The position numbers and the translations under genes were made by a program. A stretch of DNA of 47,156 bases, from assembly GCA_017656145.1 (NCBI GenBank), contig JACDOI010000016.1, positions 1 to 47,156 on the forward strand, written 5' to 3'. Origin of the DNA: Bacillota bacterium. GTDB lineage: Bacteria; Bacillota; Limnochordia; Limnochordales; ZCTH02-B6. This document shows positions 1 through 9,422 of this stretch, one piece after another; positions within the stretch are counted from its first letter, which is position 1, and each line of letters opens with the position of its first letter. The notes under the pieces are model-generated. The model did not search any database. It saw only the letters and a list, made by a program, of their open reading frames with translations, and had not been told where the DNA came from.

Positions 1-250
1 GGTCGGTGTCGACCCGGACCCGCGGCGCGGCCGGCGTCGGGTCGTCTACCGACACCGCGACCTCGACCCGTCCCCGCCGGATGCGGTCCTGCACGACCTG
101 CCGCACCCGATGCTCAACGGGCGCGAACCCGCGCGGCAACCGCACCGCCAGGTCCAGAAACCGGTGGTTGACGGTGCGCACCTCGACGACGGCCGCCCGG
201 CCGCCGGCAGAGGCCACGGCTTTGCCGTAGCCCGTCATGCTGCGCAGCAC
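1..250 (-). CDS. yicC: YicC/YloC family endoribonuclease, N-terminal part (cut by window edge)
   Basis: The minus strand encodes about 83 residues beginning MLRSMTGYGKAV and continuing with VRTVNHRFLDLAVRLPRGF and a later RRGRVEV segment. These are the N-terminal hallmarks of the YicC family (YloC in Bacillus subtilis), whose E. coli member is an endoribonuclease. The rest lies beyond base 1. The start is taken as the GTG at 248-250, which gives the usual family beginning; an in-frame ATG at 284-286 would add 12 residues. It follows the Ca2+ ATPase by a short gap in the same direction, as yloC follows yloB in B. subtilis. Family assignment is firm; the exact start is inferred. Confidence 0.85.
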   Translation of the reverse strand, partial: MLRSMTGYGKAVASAGGRAAVVEVRTVNHRFLDLAVRLPRGFAPVEHRVRQVVQDRIRRGRVEVAVSVDDPTPAAPRVRVDTD

Positions 251-314
251 GAACGGAGCAAACCCCCCGGGCGCGTTTGAACCCATTTTAACCCAAGGCC
301 ACCGGGATTGTAAA

Positions 315-3023
315 CTACACCCGCAGAGCAGCCAGCCGCCGGACGATCGCTTGCCAGGCAGCAACCAACACCCATTCGAGGACGACGTACCAGCCCGAAA
401 AGAAAGCCACCAGCAACCAATCCCGGCTGCTGGGCGGGACGGTGCCGAACACTCGCTGCAGCGGCGGCCAGTAGAGCACGACAAGCTGCATGGCCAACGA
501 CAACGCCACCGCCGCTGTCAGGTGGGGATTGCGGCGCACACCCACGCGCCACGGGCTCCGGCTGTCGGCCTGGCACTGGAATGCGTATACCAGTTGCGCC
601 GCGACAAGCGTCGTGAACGCGAGGGTCCTCGCCCGGTCCTCGCCGGCGTCCAGATGAAACAGCGCGATGGCGAACACCGCTAGCGTGCACGCGGCGATCA
701 AAACGCCCCGGAAGGCGATCTGAAGACCGAGCCCTTGGCTGAACAGCCCTTCCCGGGGCGACCGGGGCCGCCGCTTCATCGTGCCCGGATCCGGGCGAAT
801 CAGCCCGAAGGAGATGGCCGGCAGCCCGTCGGTGACCAGATTCGTCCAAAGGATTTGAAGCGGCAAAAGCGGCATGGGCATGGCGGCCAAGGCCGCCGCC
901 AGCATGGTCAGCACCTCGCCCGCGTTGCAGCCGAGCAAGTACCGGATGAGCCGGCGGATGTTCTCGTAGATGCCCCTGCCCTCTTCCACCGCCGCGACGA
1001 TAGTGGCGTAGTTGTCGTCGGTCAAGATCATGTCCGCGGTGTCCCTGGTCACATCGGTGCCCGTGCGGCCCATGGCCACGCCGATGTCCGCCTCCCGGAT
1101 GGCCGGCGCGTCATTGACGCCGTCCCCGGTCATGGCCACCACGTGGCCCTGACTTCGGAGCGCCCGGACGATGCGGAGCTTGTGGGCGGGGGAAACCCGC
1201 GCGAACACATGGGCCCGGCGAAGCCGTTCGGAAAGCTCCTCGTCAGACCAGCGGTCCAAGTCGGCGCCGGTCGCAACCTCATCGTTCCGGCCGATGAGCC
1301 CAAGCTGCCGGGCGACCGCCGCCGCCGTCGCCCGGTGGTCACCGGTGACGATGATGGTGCGAATGCCGGCCCCTTCGGCAATTCGGAGGGCCTCCCGGGC
1401 TTCCTCCCGGGGCGGATCCATCATGCCGACCAATCCCGCGAACACAAGCCCTTCTTCCCACTTGTCATCCAGTTCCCGGGGCGGCGGCCCGGGCAACCGA
1501 TCGGCATACGCCAGCGCCAGCACCCGAAGAGCCTGCCCGGCCATGCGGTCCGCCTCCCGCAAGATCCGGAGGCGTTCGTCGTTCCGGAGCGATTCGATCC
1601 TCCCGGCCCGCCGGATCCGGGTGCAGCGGGGCACCACGACATCGGGCGCCCCCTTGCACAAGAGCATAAGACCCGAACGGTCCCGGACGAGGACGCTCAT
1701 TCGCTTGCGAATCGAATCGAACGGCAACTCGGCCACTACTGGTCCCGGCGAGCCGGGAGCAATCCCCGCCTTGGCCGCGGCCACAAGAAGAGCCGCTTCA
1801 GTCGGATCGCCAAGAACCGTGAACCCCCGGGGACCTTGCTGCACCCGGGCGTGATTGCACCCCGCACCGATCCGGAGCGCCAGGCTCAAGTCCGGATCCT
1901 GCCGGGGATCCACGGGGCGGCCGGCCTCAAGAAACCGGCCCCGGGGAGCGTATCCTTCGCCTGTCACTTCGACTTCGCGTCCCGGAAACCAAAGGCGGGT
2001 AACCGTCATCTCGTTGCGGGTGAGCGTTCCGGTCTTGTCGGAACAGATGACCGTAGCGCAGCCTAGCGTCTCCACCGCCGGGAGGTGGCGGACGATGCAA
2101 TTGCGCCGCAACATGCGCTGGACGCCCAATGCCAGCGCGATAGTTACCACTGCCGGCAGTCCTTCCGGAATGGCGGCCACCGCCAAGCTCACCGCCGTGA
2201 GGAACATCCGGTAGACGGGGAAACCTCGCCAGACCCCGGCGGCGAACACCACCGCCACGATAACCAGACACCCGGTCACAAGCCAGCGGCCCAAGTGATT
2301 CAAGCGGCGCTGCAGCGGCGTCGGTTCCGGTTCCGCCTCCTGGATCATGCCCGCGATCCGACCGATCTCGGTATCCATTCCGGTAGCCGTCACGAGGCAG
2401 CGAGCCCGTCCCCGGGTGACCGCGGTGCCCATATACACCATGTTCGTGCGGTCCCCAAGCCCCGTTTCGGCCGGATGAACGGCCAGAGCGTCCTTCGCGA
2501 CCGGCACAGACTCTCCGGTCAGCGGGGATTCGTCGACCTCCAAGGCATGTTCGTCGAGAATCCGCCCGTCCGCGGGCACCCGATCACCGTCGAACAAGAG
2601 CATCACGTCGCCGGGCACAAGCTCCGCGGCGGGTATGACCTCTTCATTGCCCGCCCGCAACACCCGCGCCTTGGGTGCGGTAAGCTCCTTCAAGGCCGCG
2701 AGCGACCGCTCGGCCCGGTATTCCTGCACAAACCCGAGTGCGCCGTTGAGAAGCACGATCGCGGCGATGGCCGCCGCGTCCCACAGCTCCCCCAAGAGGC
2801 CTGAGACGACGGCAGCACCCATGAGGACCATGACCATGAGATCCTGAAACTGCTTGACAAACAGGGCAACAAGGGAAACCTCCCGGCCGCCGGCCAGGAG
2901 GTTAGGTCCGTGGCGAAGCAACCGCCGGCGGGCTTCGTCGGGCGCGAGCCCCTGGAGGGGGTCGGTCCCCATCGCCCGCACCGCGTCGGCCGCCGACATC
3001 GCGTACCACCGGCTTGCTCGCAC
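315..3023 (-). CDS. SERCA-like P-type calcium-transporting ATPase (YloB type)
   Basis: About 902 residues, the usual length for bacterial type II P-ATPases. Visible in order: N-terminal cation-ATPase domain, actuator motif LTGES, M4 motif [12 protein letters not shown], phosphorylation motif SDKTGTLT with the acceptor Asp near residue 329, GDGVNDAP hinge, and the M6 motif NLVTDGLPA. The PEGLPA and NLVTDG motifs carry the calcium ligands of SERCA pumps, so export of Ca2+ across the cytoplasmic membrane is the likely role. The start is set at the GTG at 3021-3023 because a GAGGTGG ribosome site lies 8 bases upstream; a GTG at 3033-3035 is possible. B. subtilis has the same neighbours (rqcH/yloA, yloB, yloC). 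Confidence 0.93.
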   Translation of the reverse strand: MRASRWYAMSAADAVRAMGTDPLQGLAPDEARRRLLRHGPNLLAGGREVSLVALFVKQFQDLMVMVLMGAAVVSGLLGELWDAAAIAAIVLLNGALGFVQEYRAERSLAALKELTAPKARVLRAGNEEVIPAAELVPGDVMLLFDGDRVPADGRILDEHALEVDESPLTGESVPVAKDALAVHPAETGLGDRTNMVYMGTAVTRGRARCLVTATGMDTEIGRIAGMIQEAEPEPTPLQRRLNHLGRWLVTGCLVIVAVVFAAGVWRGFPVYRMFLTAVSLAVAAIPEGLPAVVTIALALGVQRMLRRNCIVRHLPAVETLGCATVICSDKTGTLTRNEMTVTRLWFPGREVEVTGEGYAPRGRFLEAGRPVDPRQDPDLSLALRIGAGCNHARVQQGPRGFTVLGDPTEAALLVAAAKAGIAPGSPGPVVAELPFDSIRKRMSVLVRDRSGLMLLCKGAPDVVVPRCTRIRRAGRIESLRNDERLRILREADRMAGQALRVLALAYADRLPGPPPRELDDKWEEGLVFAGLVGMMDPPREEAREALRIAEGAGIRTIIVTGDHRATAAAVARQLGLIGRNDEVATGADLDRWSDEELSERLRRAHVFARVSPAHKLRIVRALRSQGHVVAMTGDGVNDAPAIREADIGVAMGRTGTDVTRDTADMILTDDNYATIVAAVEEGRGIYENIRRLIRYLLGCNAGEVLTMLAAALAAMPMPLLPLQILWTNLVTDGLPAISFGLIRPDPGTMKRRPRSPREGLFSQGLGLQIAFRGVLIAACTLAVFAIALFHLDAGEDRARTLAFTTLVAAQLVYAFQCQADSRSPWRVGVRRNPHLTAAVALSLAMQLVVLYWPPLQRVFGTVPPSSRDWLLVAFFSGWYVVLEWVLVAAWQAIVRRLAALRV

Positions 3024-3106
3024 CGGTCGAACCACCTCACCGGCAAGGACTGTCCCTCCTTGGAGGAAGACAGTTCATCCTTATGGCTGCCGCCGGTTGG
3101 CCATGA

Positions 3107-3853
3107 TTAACAGAATTCCTCGCGCAGCCGGCAAAGACCCTCGCGGGCTTCCAGGCGGCCCGGATCGAGCTCGAGGACGGTCCGGTACTCATGCTCGGCT
3201 TCCGCCGCCCGCCCGAGAGATTCGTAGATCATGGCCAATTGGAGCCGGATCTCGGGGACGTAGCCGTTGACCTGGGTCGCGTGCAGCAAGTGTTCCAGGG
3301 CTGCCTCCAGATCGCCTGTGTCCCTGAGCAGCAAAGCCAGGCGAAAGCGGGCGTCCACCAAATCCGGCGCTCGTTCCACAGCCGCCTCGTACATCTCCAG
3401 CGCGCCCGGTTCCCCCCGGGCCTGAAGGACGCGCCCCACGCCGTAGTACGCCCATCCCAAATCCGGTTCGGCCGCCAGAGCGCTCCGGTATTCAGCCTCC
3501 GCTTCGGCCAAACGCCCTTGGGACATTCGGATGTCGCCGACGAGCACCTGCAGCCCGGACAAGCTCGGGTCCGCGGCCTGGGCCATTCGGTAATGACCGA
3601 CGGCCCGCTCCAGTTCCCCCTCGGCATGGTAGCTCAAGCCCAGGAGCACGTGCCCCTCCGCAAGCGCCGGCGACAAGCGCACGGCCTGTTCCAGATGTTC
3701 CCGAGCTTCGGCGATCCATCCGTGGGCCATGTAGCGCAGGCCGACAGCAAGCCGCAGCGCCACGGTGTCCGCCCGGCCGAACCCAGTGCTTCCGAGGGCC
3801 AATCCTGCAAACAACACAAGTGCGGTCGCCAGCACCGTCCTGAGCGGCTTCAT
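3107..3853 (-). CDS. Exported tetratricopeptide-repeat protein
   Basis: A 248-residue protein. Residues 1-28 form a signal peptide (MKPLR, then a hydrophobic stretch ending near ALGSTGFGRAD), so it probably acts outside the membrane. The rest is about six TPR units with the typical AEAREHLEQAVRLSP, AVGHYRMAQAADP, AEAEYRSALAAEP and AEHEYRTVLELDP pattern, which usually bind other proteins or peptides. The ATG follows a strong AAGGAGGG ribosome site 5 bases away. It lies between the Ca2+ ATPase (same strand) and divergent rqcH. No catalytic domain is visible and the partner is unknown. Confidence 0.82.
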   Translation of the reverse strand: MKPLRTVLATALVLFAGLALGSTGFGRADTVALRLAVGLRYMAHGWIAEAREHLEQAVRLSPALAEGHVLLGLSYHAEGELERAVGHYRMAQAADPSLSGLQVLVGDIRMSQGRLAEAEAEYRSALAAEPDLGWAYYGVGRVLQARGEPGALEMYEAAVERAPDLVDARFRLALLLRDTGDLEAALEHLLHATQVNGYVPEIRLQLAMIYESLGRAAEAEHEYRTVLELDPGRLEAREGLCRLREEFC

Positions 3854-3930
3854 CCGCGCCCTCCTTCCAATTCAACAACCCCTTCGCCGCCGGTCTTTCG
3901 GGTCCTCCCGGTGCTACAGGTCCCGGCTTT

Positions 3931-3939
3931 TGATACAAT
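3931..3939 (+). promoter_or_regulatory. Extended -10 promoter for rqcH
   Basis: TGATACAAT is a TG-N-TACAAT extended -10 element, 55 bases upstream of the rqcH start in the gap from the divergent TPR gene. No good -35 hexamer is visible, as is common for extended -10 promoters. Confidence 0.5.
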
Positions 3940-3993
3940 GGGCCCGAACGATGTCGAGAGGTGTTTTGCGGATGGACGGGAGGCTTTCGAGCC

Positions 3994-5772
3994 GTGCCCT
4001 ATGACGGATTGTTCGCGGCCGCCGCCCGGGCTGAGCTTCACAAGGAGCTGTCCGGCGCGCGCATTCACAAAATTCATCAGCCCGACGGCCATACAATAGT
4101 CCTCCAGTGCCGCCAGCCTGGTCGCATGCATCAGCTGCTTATCAGCTGCGATCCGCAGCATCCCCGGGCCTATTTAACCGGATCGGCCCCGCCCCATCCG
4201 GTGCGGCCGCCGGCCTTTTGCATGTTGCTGCGCAAGCACCTTGAGCCGGCCCGGATCGCGGCGGTGGAACAGGCCGGTTTGGACCGGGTGCTGCGCATCG
4301 TCTGTGAGGCGGTGCAAGGACCGCAGGCCCGGGTGCGGCGGGTACTGGTGGCCGAGCTGACCGGCCGCCACGGCAACATCGTCCTGGTCGACGGCGAGTC
4401 CGGGCGGGTGCTGGACGCGATCCGTCGCCGTTCTGCGGGAGAGATGCGGGGAGCCCTGGCGCCGGGAGAGCCGTACGAACCCCCGCCGGCCAAACCGAAA
4501 GCAGATCCCCGGAGCGCGTCGCCTCAGGACATTCAGCTTGCGCTCTTGCGGGCGCCGGCTGCTTGGCCGGTGGAACGGGCGCTGATGGAATTGTACGACG
4601 GGCTCGGGCCCTTCGCCGCCCGGGAGGTGGCAGCCCGGGCCGGGGTCCCGGTCCGGGCGCAGCTGGATGCTTTGTCCGCTGACGACTTAGACCAGATCTC
4701 CCGGGCTCTGGCGAGCCTGGGAGACGCGGTGCGGTCGGAGCGGTTTTCGCCGGTTGTTCTCCGGGACGAAGCCGGCCGGGCGCAGGAATTCTGGGCTTTC
4801 GAGCCGTTTGGGGCCCAAGAGGCCACAATGGAGCGGTGCACCGGTCCAAGCGAGGCTGCCGACGCGTACTACCGGGAACGGCTTGACAGGCTTGCCCGGG
4901 AACAGTGGCAAAAGCGGCTTCAACGGGTGGTGTCCGACGCCCGGGAGCGGCTTGTGCGCAAGGCGGCCGCCCTCGAACAGGACATGGCCCAGGCCCAGCG
5001 GGCCGGCGAGTTCCGGCTGTACGGCGAGCTGCTTCTAGCCAACTTGCACCGGATCGAACGGGGATCCCAGGCTACGGTGCCCAACTACCACGCGGGAGGC
5101 GCCCCGGTGACGATACCGCTGGATCCGGCCCTCAGCGTGGCGGAGAACGCCCACCGGTACTACAAGCGATACGCCAAGGCCCGAACGGCCAAGGCCAAGC
5201 TGGAATCCCAGCTGGCTGCCGTTCGAGCGGACATCGCGTATCTGGACCAGACCGCGGTGCATCTTGAGATGGCGGAAGGGCGCGAGGATTTGCAGGCGAT
5301 CGAAGCGGAGCTCATCGCCGCGGGCTTTTTGTCTCCGGCGTCCGAGGAACATGCGAAACGGCGGCCTTCGGAAGCCCCGGTCTCCCTCGGTCCCCTGGAG
5401 GCCCGCACCAGCGACGGATCCCGGGTGCTCATCGGCCGCAACAACCGCCAAAACGACCGGCTAACCCTCAAGGAGGCCCGGCCCGACGACATCTGGCTGC
5501 ACGTCAAGGACGCTCCCGGCGCGCATGTCATCCTCAAGCCCGCCTCCCCCGAGCCGTCGCCGGAAGCCCTTCTGGAAGCCGCCCGGGCTGCCGCCTACTT
5601 CAGCAAAGCCCGAGGCGCCAGCAACGTGCCCGTCGACTGGACCCGGGCCCGTTATGTCCGCAAGCCCCGCGGGGCCCGGCCGGGAATGGTGATCTACGAT
5701 CATCATCGAACGTTGTACGTCACGCCCGATGAAGCGGCCGTTCAGGCGTGGCTGGCGATGTCCCGCCGGTAG
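3994..5772 (+). CDS. rqcH: Ribosome-associated quality control protein RqcH (NFACT family)
   Basis: About 592 residues. The N-terminus MPYDGLFAAAARAELHKEL followed by GARIHKIHQPDGH matches RqcH/FbpA (NFACT-N); a long charged helical middle spans roughly residues 270-430; the C-terminal NFACT-R domain has SRVLIGRNNRQNDRLT and DIWLHVKDAPGAHVIL. RqcH binds stalled 50S subunits and recruits tRNA-Ala to add alanine tails to the nascent chain. The GTG at 3994 is chosen because GGGAGG lies 10 bases upstream and the protein then begins as the family does; a GTG at 3961 would add 11 non-conserved residues. The 3' end overlaps convergent purD by 31 bases. Confidence 0.93.
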   Translation: MPYDGLFAAAARAELHKELSGARIHKIHQPDGHTIVLQCRQPGRMHQLLISCDPQHPRAYLTGSAPPHPVRPPAFCMLLRKHLEPARIAAVEQAGLDRVLRIVCEAVQGPQARVRRVLVAELTGRHGNIVLVDGESGRVLDAIRRRSAGEMRGALAPGEPYEPPPAKPKADPRSASPQDIQLALLRAPAAWPVERALMELYDGLGPFAAREVAARAGVPVRAQLDALSADDLDQISRALASLGDAVRSERFSPVVLRDEAGRAQEFWAFEPFGAQEATMERCTGPSEAADAYYRERLDRLAREQWQKRLQRVVSDARERLVRKAAALEQDMAQAQRAGEFRLYGELLLANLHRIERGSQATVPNYHAGGAPVTIPLDPALSVAENAHRYYKRYAKARTAKAKLESQLAAVRADIAYLDQTAVHLEMAEGREDLQAIEAELIAAGFLSPASEEHAKRRPSEAPVSLGPLEARTSDGSRVLIGRNNRQNDRLTLKEARPDDIWLHVKDAPGAHVILKPASPEPSPEALLEAARAAAYFSKARGASNVPVDWTRARYVRKPRGARPGMVIYDHHRTLYVTPDEAAVQAWLAMSRR

Positions 5773-7001
5773 CGCATGCCCGCAAACCGGATGCGGGCAG
5801 CGGCCCGGTACGCCTGGTCCCGGGCCGCTGCCAGTGTTTCGCCTAAGGCGGTGACCGCCAGCACCCGGCCGCCCGCCGTCACCAGCTGTCCGGCTTCCTC
5901 CCGAGTACCGGAATGAAAGATCAGGGCTCCTTCCGCCTGAGCCTCCTTGAGGCCGCGGATGGGCCGGCCGGTGGCCGCAGCACCAGGATAGCCTTCTGAG
6001 GCAAGCACCACGGTCACCGCGGCCTCCGGCCGCCACTTCAAGGTGACCTCATCGAGCCTCCTACGGGCCAGTGCCTCCAATGCCTCCAGCAAGTCGCTCT
6101 CAAGGCGCGGCAAGATCGACTGGGCCTCGGGATCGCCCATGCGGCAGTTGAACTCCACCACCTTGGGCCCATCGGGGGTGAGCATGAGCCCCGCGTACAA
6201 GATTCCTGTGTACGGCCGGCCTTCTTGCTCAAGCGCCCGGACGACAGGACGGAGAATTTCATTCTCGATGCGATCCAAACAGTCCGGGCCTACGTCGGGT
6301 ACCGGGGAAAACGCCCCCATGCCGCCTGTATTCGGGCCTTGGTCGCCGTCTTCAAGCCGCTTATGGTCCCGGGCCGGCGCCATCGGGAGCACCGTCCGGC
6401 CGTCGGTCAATGCCAGGACGCTGACTTCCCGGCCTGGCAAAAATTCCTCAACAACGATCCGCCGGCCCGCTTCCCCGAACACCCTTTCCCCCATGAGAGC
6501 CCGGACGGCCTCTTCTGCTTCTTCCACCCGGCGGGCCACCGTGACCCCCTTGCCGCCCGCCAGGCCGTCGGCTTTGATGACCACCGGCATGTCTCGGGAG
6601 CGAACATATGCCAGAGCTTCGCCCGGATCGGTAAAGACCTCGTACTCGGCTGTAGGAATGCCCCAACGGCGCATCAGTTCTTTGGCGAACACCTTGCTGC
6701 CTTCGATCTCCGCCGCTTTCCGGGAAGGCCCGACCAGCGGCAAGCCCCGGGCTGCGAACTCGTCGGCGATGCCGGTCACAAGCGGCGCCTCAGGGCCCAC
6801 GACCGTTAGGTCGATGCGGTTCGCCAAAGCCCATTCGGCCAGCTCGGACCCGCCGCCCAGGCCTATCCGGACGCACCGGGCCACCTGAGCGATCCCTGGG
6901 TTTCCCGGAGCGCAGTACAGCCCGGTCAACCTCGGGCTTTTGGCCAGGGCCCAGGCCAGGGCATGTTCCCGCCCGCCTTGCCCGACGATCAGCACCCGCA
7001 A
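5742..7001 (-). CDS. purD: Phosphoribosylamine-glycine ligase (GAR synthetase)
   Basis: A 419-residue ATP-grasp enzyme of purine synthesis step 2, joining glycine to phosphoribosylamine. It begins MRVLIVGQGGREHALAWAL, with GPEAPLVTGIADEF, the ATP-grasp core VIKADGLAGGKGV, DHKRLEDGDQGPNTGGMGAFSP and VEFNCRMGDPEAQ, all diagnostic for PurD. The start is TTG at 6999-7001, preceded by GGGAGGGG 6 bases upstream. It is the last gene of the pur cluster, separated from purH by 151 bases that are almost entirely long G tracts on the coding strand. Its 3' end overlaps the end of convergent rqcH by 31 bases, leaving no room for a conventional terminator. Confidence 0.96.
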   Translation of the reverse strand: MRVLIVGQGGREHALAWALAKSPRLTGLYCAPGNPGIAQVARCVRIGLGGGSELAEWALANRIDLTVVGPEAPLVTGIADEFAARGLPLVGPSRKAAEIEGSKVFAKELMRRWGIPTAEYEVFTDPGEALAYVRSRDMPVVIKADGLAGGKGVTVARRVEEAEEAVRALMGERVFGEAGRRIVVEEFLPGREVSVLALTDGRTVLPMAPARDHKRLEDGDQGPNTGGMGAFSPVPDVGPDCLDRIENEILRPVVRALEQEGRPYTGILYAGLMLTPDGPKVVEFNCRMGDPEAQSILPRLESDLLEALEALARRRLDEVTLKWRPEAAVTVVLASEGYPGAAATGRPIRGLKEAQAEGALIFHSGTREEAGQLVTAGGRVLAVTALGETLAAARDQAYRAAARIRFAGMRYRRDIASHA

Positions 7002-7020
7002 ATCGATCCCCTCCCGGTCC

Positions 7021-7116
7021 CGGGGCCCCCCCGGCCCCCCCCCGCCCCCCCCCCCCCCACCCCCCCAAAAGCGCCCCCCCCCGGGCCCGGGGCGGGCGGG
7101 CCCACGGCGGGGGGGC
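7021..7116. repeat. Extreme homopolymeric C/G tracts between purH and purD
   Basis: On the plus strand C runs of 7 (7026-7032), 9 (7035-7043), 14 (7045-7058), 7 (7060-7066) and 9 (7074-7082) are followed by G-rich sequence with a G run of 7 at 7109-7115. On the coding (minus) strand these are consecutive G tracts lying between the purH stop and the purD ribosome site. They could form G-quadruplexes or stable G:C stems in the pur mRNA, or may reflect an unreliable assembly. The sequence explains why purD is not coupled directly to purH. Confidence 0.85.
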
Positions 7117-7152
7117 CGGCCCGCTTCCGCCCGATTGCGTGCCTTCTTTCAG

Positions 7153-8733
7153 TCAGTGGCGAAAATGGCGCCGCCCGGTGAACACCATCGCGATGCCTGC
7201 CCGGTCGGCGGCTGCGATAGAATCCGCATCCCTGCGGGAGCCGCCCGGTTGCACGATGGCGGTGATTCCGGATTGGGCCGCGGCCTCCACGACGTCGGGA
7301 AACGGGAAAAACGCCTCAGAGGCCAGGACTGAACCCCGGGCCCGCTCCCCGGCCTGCTCGATGGCCAGCCGCGCCGCGGTTATCCGGTTCATCTGTCCCG
7401 CTCCGATTCCCACGGTCGCCAGGTCCCGGGCGAGGACGATGGCGTTGGACTTGACGTGCTTGACCACCTTCCAGGCGAAGGACAGCTGTTCCCATTCTTC
7501 CGGCGACGGCGCCCGGCGAGTCACCACCCGCTCCCGCGCCGGCTCAAGACCCTCGGGTCGCCAGTCCGCCTCCTGCACGAGCCATCCTCCGCCCACCCGT
7601 TTCCAGTCCGCGTACGGCGCCGGCGGTCGCCAGTCCGGTATCCGAAGCAGGCGGATATTCGGCTTGGCTGTCAGTATATCAAGGGCTTCCGGTTCGAAGC
7701 CGGGGGCGAGGACGACTTCGAGGAACAAGTCGGCCATGGATCGGGCCGCCTCAGCGTCAACGGGCCGGTTGGCCGCGACGATGCCGCCGAAAATCGATAC
7801 CGGATCGCTATCCCGGGCCTTGCGGAACGCCTCGGCCACCGTCGCGCCCACCGCGAGCCCGCACGGATTCGCGTGCTTCACCGCCGCCACCGCTGGCGGG
7901 TCGAACTCCCGGACCATCTCCAGGGCCGCGTGGGCGTCATGAATATTATTGAAAGAAAGTTCTTTGCCGTGCAGCTGCTCGGCGGAGGCGACGGTGCCCG
8001 GAGGCACCGGCGATTCGGTGTACAATGCAGCCTTCTGGTGCGGGTTTTCGCCGTAGCGCAGCGTCCGGGACCGGACCAGCACAAGGGCCGACCGCTCCGG
8101 CCACGCCCCGAGCCCTTCGACCGTCTCCTCTTCCGCCAGGCCCGCCAAGTACTGGGCGATGCTTGCGTCGTACGCGGCGGTGTGGGCAAACGCCTCCCTC
8201 GCCAGCTCGAGGCGAAGGCGGGCGCCCCCGTCGGGTCCCCCGCCGCTGGACAAGGCTTCGAGCACCTGGCGGTACCGGTCCGGATTGACGATCACCCACA
8301 CGCCGGGATGGTTCTTGGCGGCGGCCCGCACCATGGCCGGGCCGCCGATGTCGATCTGTTCCAGCGCCTCCTCCACGGTGCACTCCGGCCGGGCAACGGT
8401 CTGGGAAAACGGGTACAGATTGACCGCCACGACGTCAAACGGCGCCGCACCTATCCGGTTGAGCGCCTCCATATGTTCCGGCCGGTCCCGCCGGGCCAAA
8501 ATGCCGGCGTGGACCATCGGATGGAGCGTCTTGACCCGTCCGTCGAGAATTTCCGGAAAGCCGGTGACCTCCGAGACCGGGACGACCGGAACGTGGGGCT
8601 TGAGCGCCGCCAGCGTCCCCCCGGTCGACACGATGGTATAGCCCAAAGCCGCCAGGCCCCGGGCGAAATCGACCACACCTCGCTTGTCCGAAACGCTGAT
8701 CAGGGCTCGCTTGCCGCCCATGCCGCCGTTCAT
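7153..8733 (-). CDS. purH: Bifunctional AICAR transformylase / IMP cyclohydrolase
   Basis: About 526 residues, normal for PurH. The N-terminal IMP cyclohydrolase (MGS-like) domain has KRALISVSDKRGVVDFA and STGGT; the C-terminal transformylase has LRYGENPHQKAALY, the catalytic-site KHANPCG, SNAIVLARD and FFPFPD. It performs the last two steps to IMP. The start is the ATG at 8731-8733, with AAGGAGGAG just upstream, rather than a longer in-frame reading toward purN. It lies 68 bases after purN and is followed by the G-tract spacer before purD. Confidence 0.96.
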   Translation of the reverse strand: MNGGMGGKRALISVSDKRGVVDFARGLAALGYTIVSTGGTLAALKPHVPVVPVSEVTGFPEILDGRVKTLHPMVHAGILARRDRPEHMEALNRIGAAPFDVVAVNLYPFSQTVARPECTVEEALEQIDIGGPAMVRAAAKNHPGVWVIVNPDRYRQVLEALSSGGGPDGGARLRLELAREAFAHTAAYDASIAQYLAGLAEEETVEGLGAWPERSALVLVRSRTLRYGENPHQKAALYTESPVPPGTVASAEQLHGKELSFNNIHDAHAALEMVREFDPPAVAAVKHANPCGLAVGATVAEAFRKARDSDPVSIFGGIVAANRPVDAEAARSMADLFLEVVLAPGFEPEALDILTAKPNIRLLRIPDWRPPAPYADWKRVGGGWLVQEADWRPEGLEPARERVVTRRAPSPEEWEQLSFAWKVVKHVKSNAIVLARDLATVGIGAGQMNRITAARLAIEQAGERARGSVLASEAFFPFPDVVEAAAQSGITAIVQPGGSRRDADSIAAADRAGIAMVFTGRRHFRH

Positions 8734-8801
8734 CGCGCTCCTCCTTGCTTTGCGGCCGAAACGGCACGGCCAAACCCGTCCGGCCGGCGTCAACAATCGA
8801 G

Positions 8802-9422
8802 TCAGATGTCCTTTTGCCCGGGGAGAATCCGCACCCGCCGCCCTTCGATGCGCAGACGCCCCGCAGCAAACAACCGGATGGCCTCGGGGTACAACCGGTG
8901 CTCCTCTTTCCGGATTCTGGCCGCGAGCGTTCCAGGGGTGTCGTCGGGCAGCACCGGCACCGCGGCCTGAAGAACGATGGGACCCGTGTCCATTCCCTCG
9001 TCCACGAAGTGCACGGTGCAGCCGCTGATGCGCACCCCGTGCTCCACCGCCTGCCGCGGGGCGTCCAGTCCCGGGAAGGCCGGCAACAAGGACGGGTGAA
9101 TGTTGAGGATGCGCCAGCGAAACCGTTGCACCATCCCGGCCGGCAACAGCCGCATGAACCCCGCGAGGGCGATGAGCTCGGCGCCGGATTCGACCAGCTC
9201 CCGCTCAGCCCAGGCAAAAAACGCCCGGCGGCCGCCGGGCCCCGCGACGTCCCGCGCCGCGGTTCGGACGCCGTAGGTTTGGGCTACGGACAGCGCCCGC
9301 GCGTCCGGCCGGTCCGAGAGAACCAGAACGGGTCGCACCCCCAGCCGTCCCTCCCGGGCGGCCTCGAGGATGGCCGCCAAATTGGTTCCCCGGCCTGAAA
9401 CGAGCACCGCGAGTTTGATCAC
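8802..9422 (-). CDS. purN: Phosphoribosylglycinamide formyltransferase (PurN)
   Basis: About 206 residues, typical for PurN. It begins MIKLAVLVSGRGTNLAAIL, then GFMRLLPAGMVQRF and ILNIHPSLLPAFPGLDA, the formyltransferase active-site region with the conserved N-x-H and later GCTVHFVDEGMDTGPIV (catalytic Asp). It transfers formyl from 10-formyl-THF to GAR. The start is GTG at 9420-9422, overlapping the purM stop as GTGA, so the two genes are probably translationally coupled. Confidence 0.95.
   Translation of the reverse strand: MIKLAVLVSGRGTNLAAILEAAREGRLGVRPVLVLSDRPDARALSVAQTYGVRTAARDVAGPGGRRAFFAWAERELVESGAELIALAGFMRLLPAGMVQRFRWRILNIHPSLLPAFPGLDAPRQAVEHGVRISGCTVHFVDEGMDTGPIVLQAAVPVLPDDTPGTLAARIRKEEHRLYPEAIRLFAAGRLRIEGRRVRILPGQKDI

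Noticed and set aside
735-2066. A 443-codon plus-strand frame inside the Ca2+ ATPase gene
   Set aside because: It lies opposite the conserved ATPase core including DKTGTLT and has low-complexity composition with no family resemblance.
3961-3993. GTG 3961 as the rqcH start
   Set aside because: The 11 added residues are not conserved, and the GTG at 3994 has a better ribosome site and yields the normal family N-terminus.
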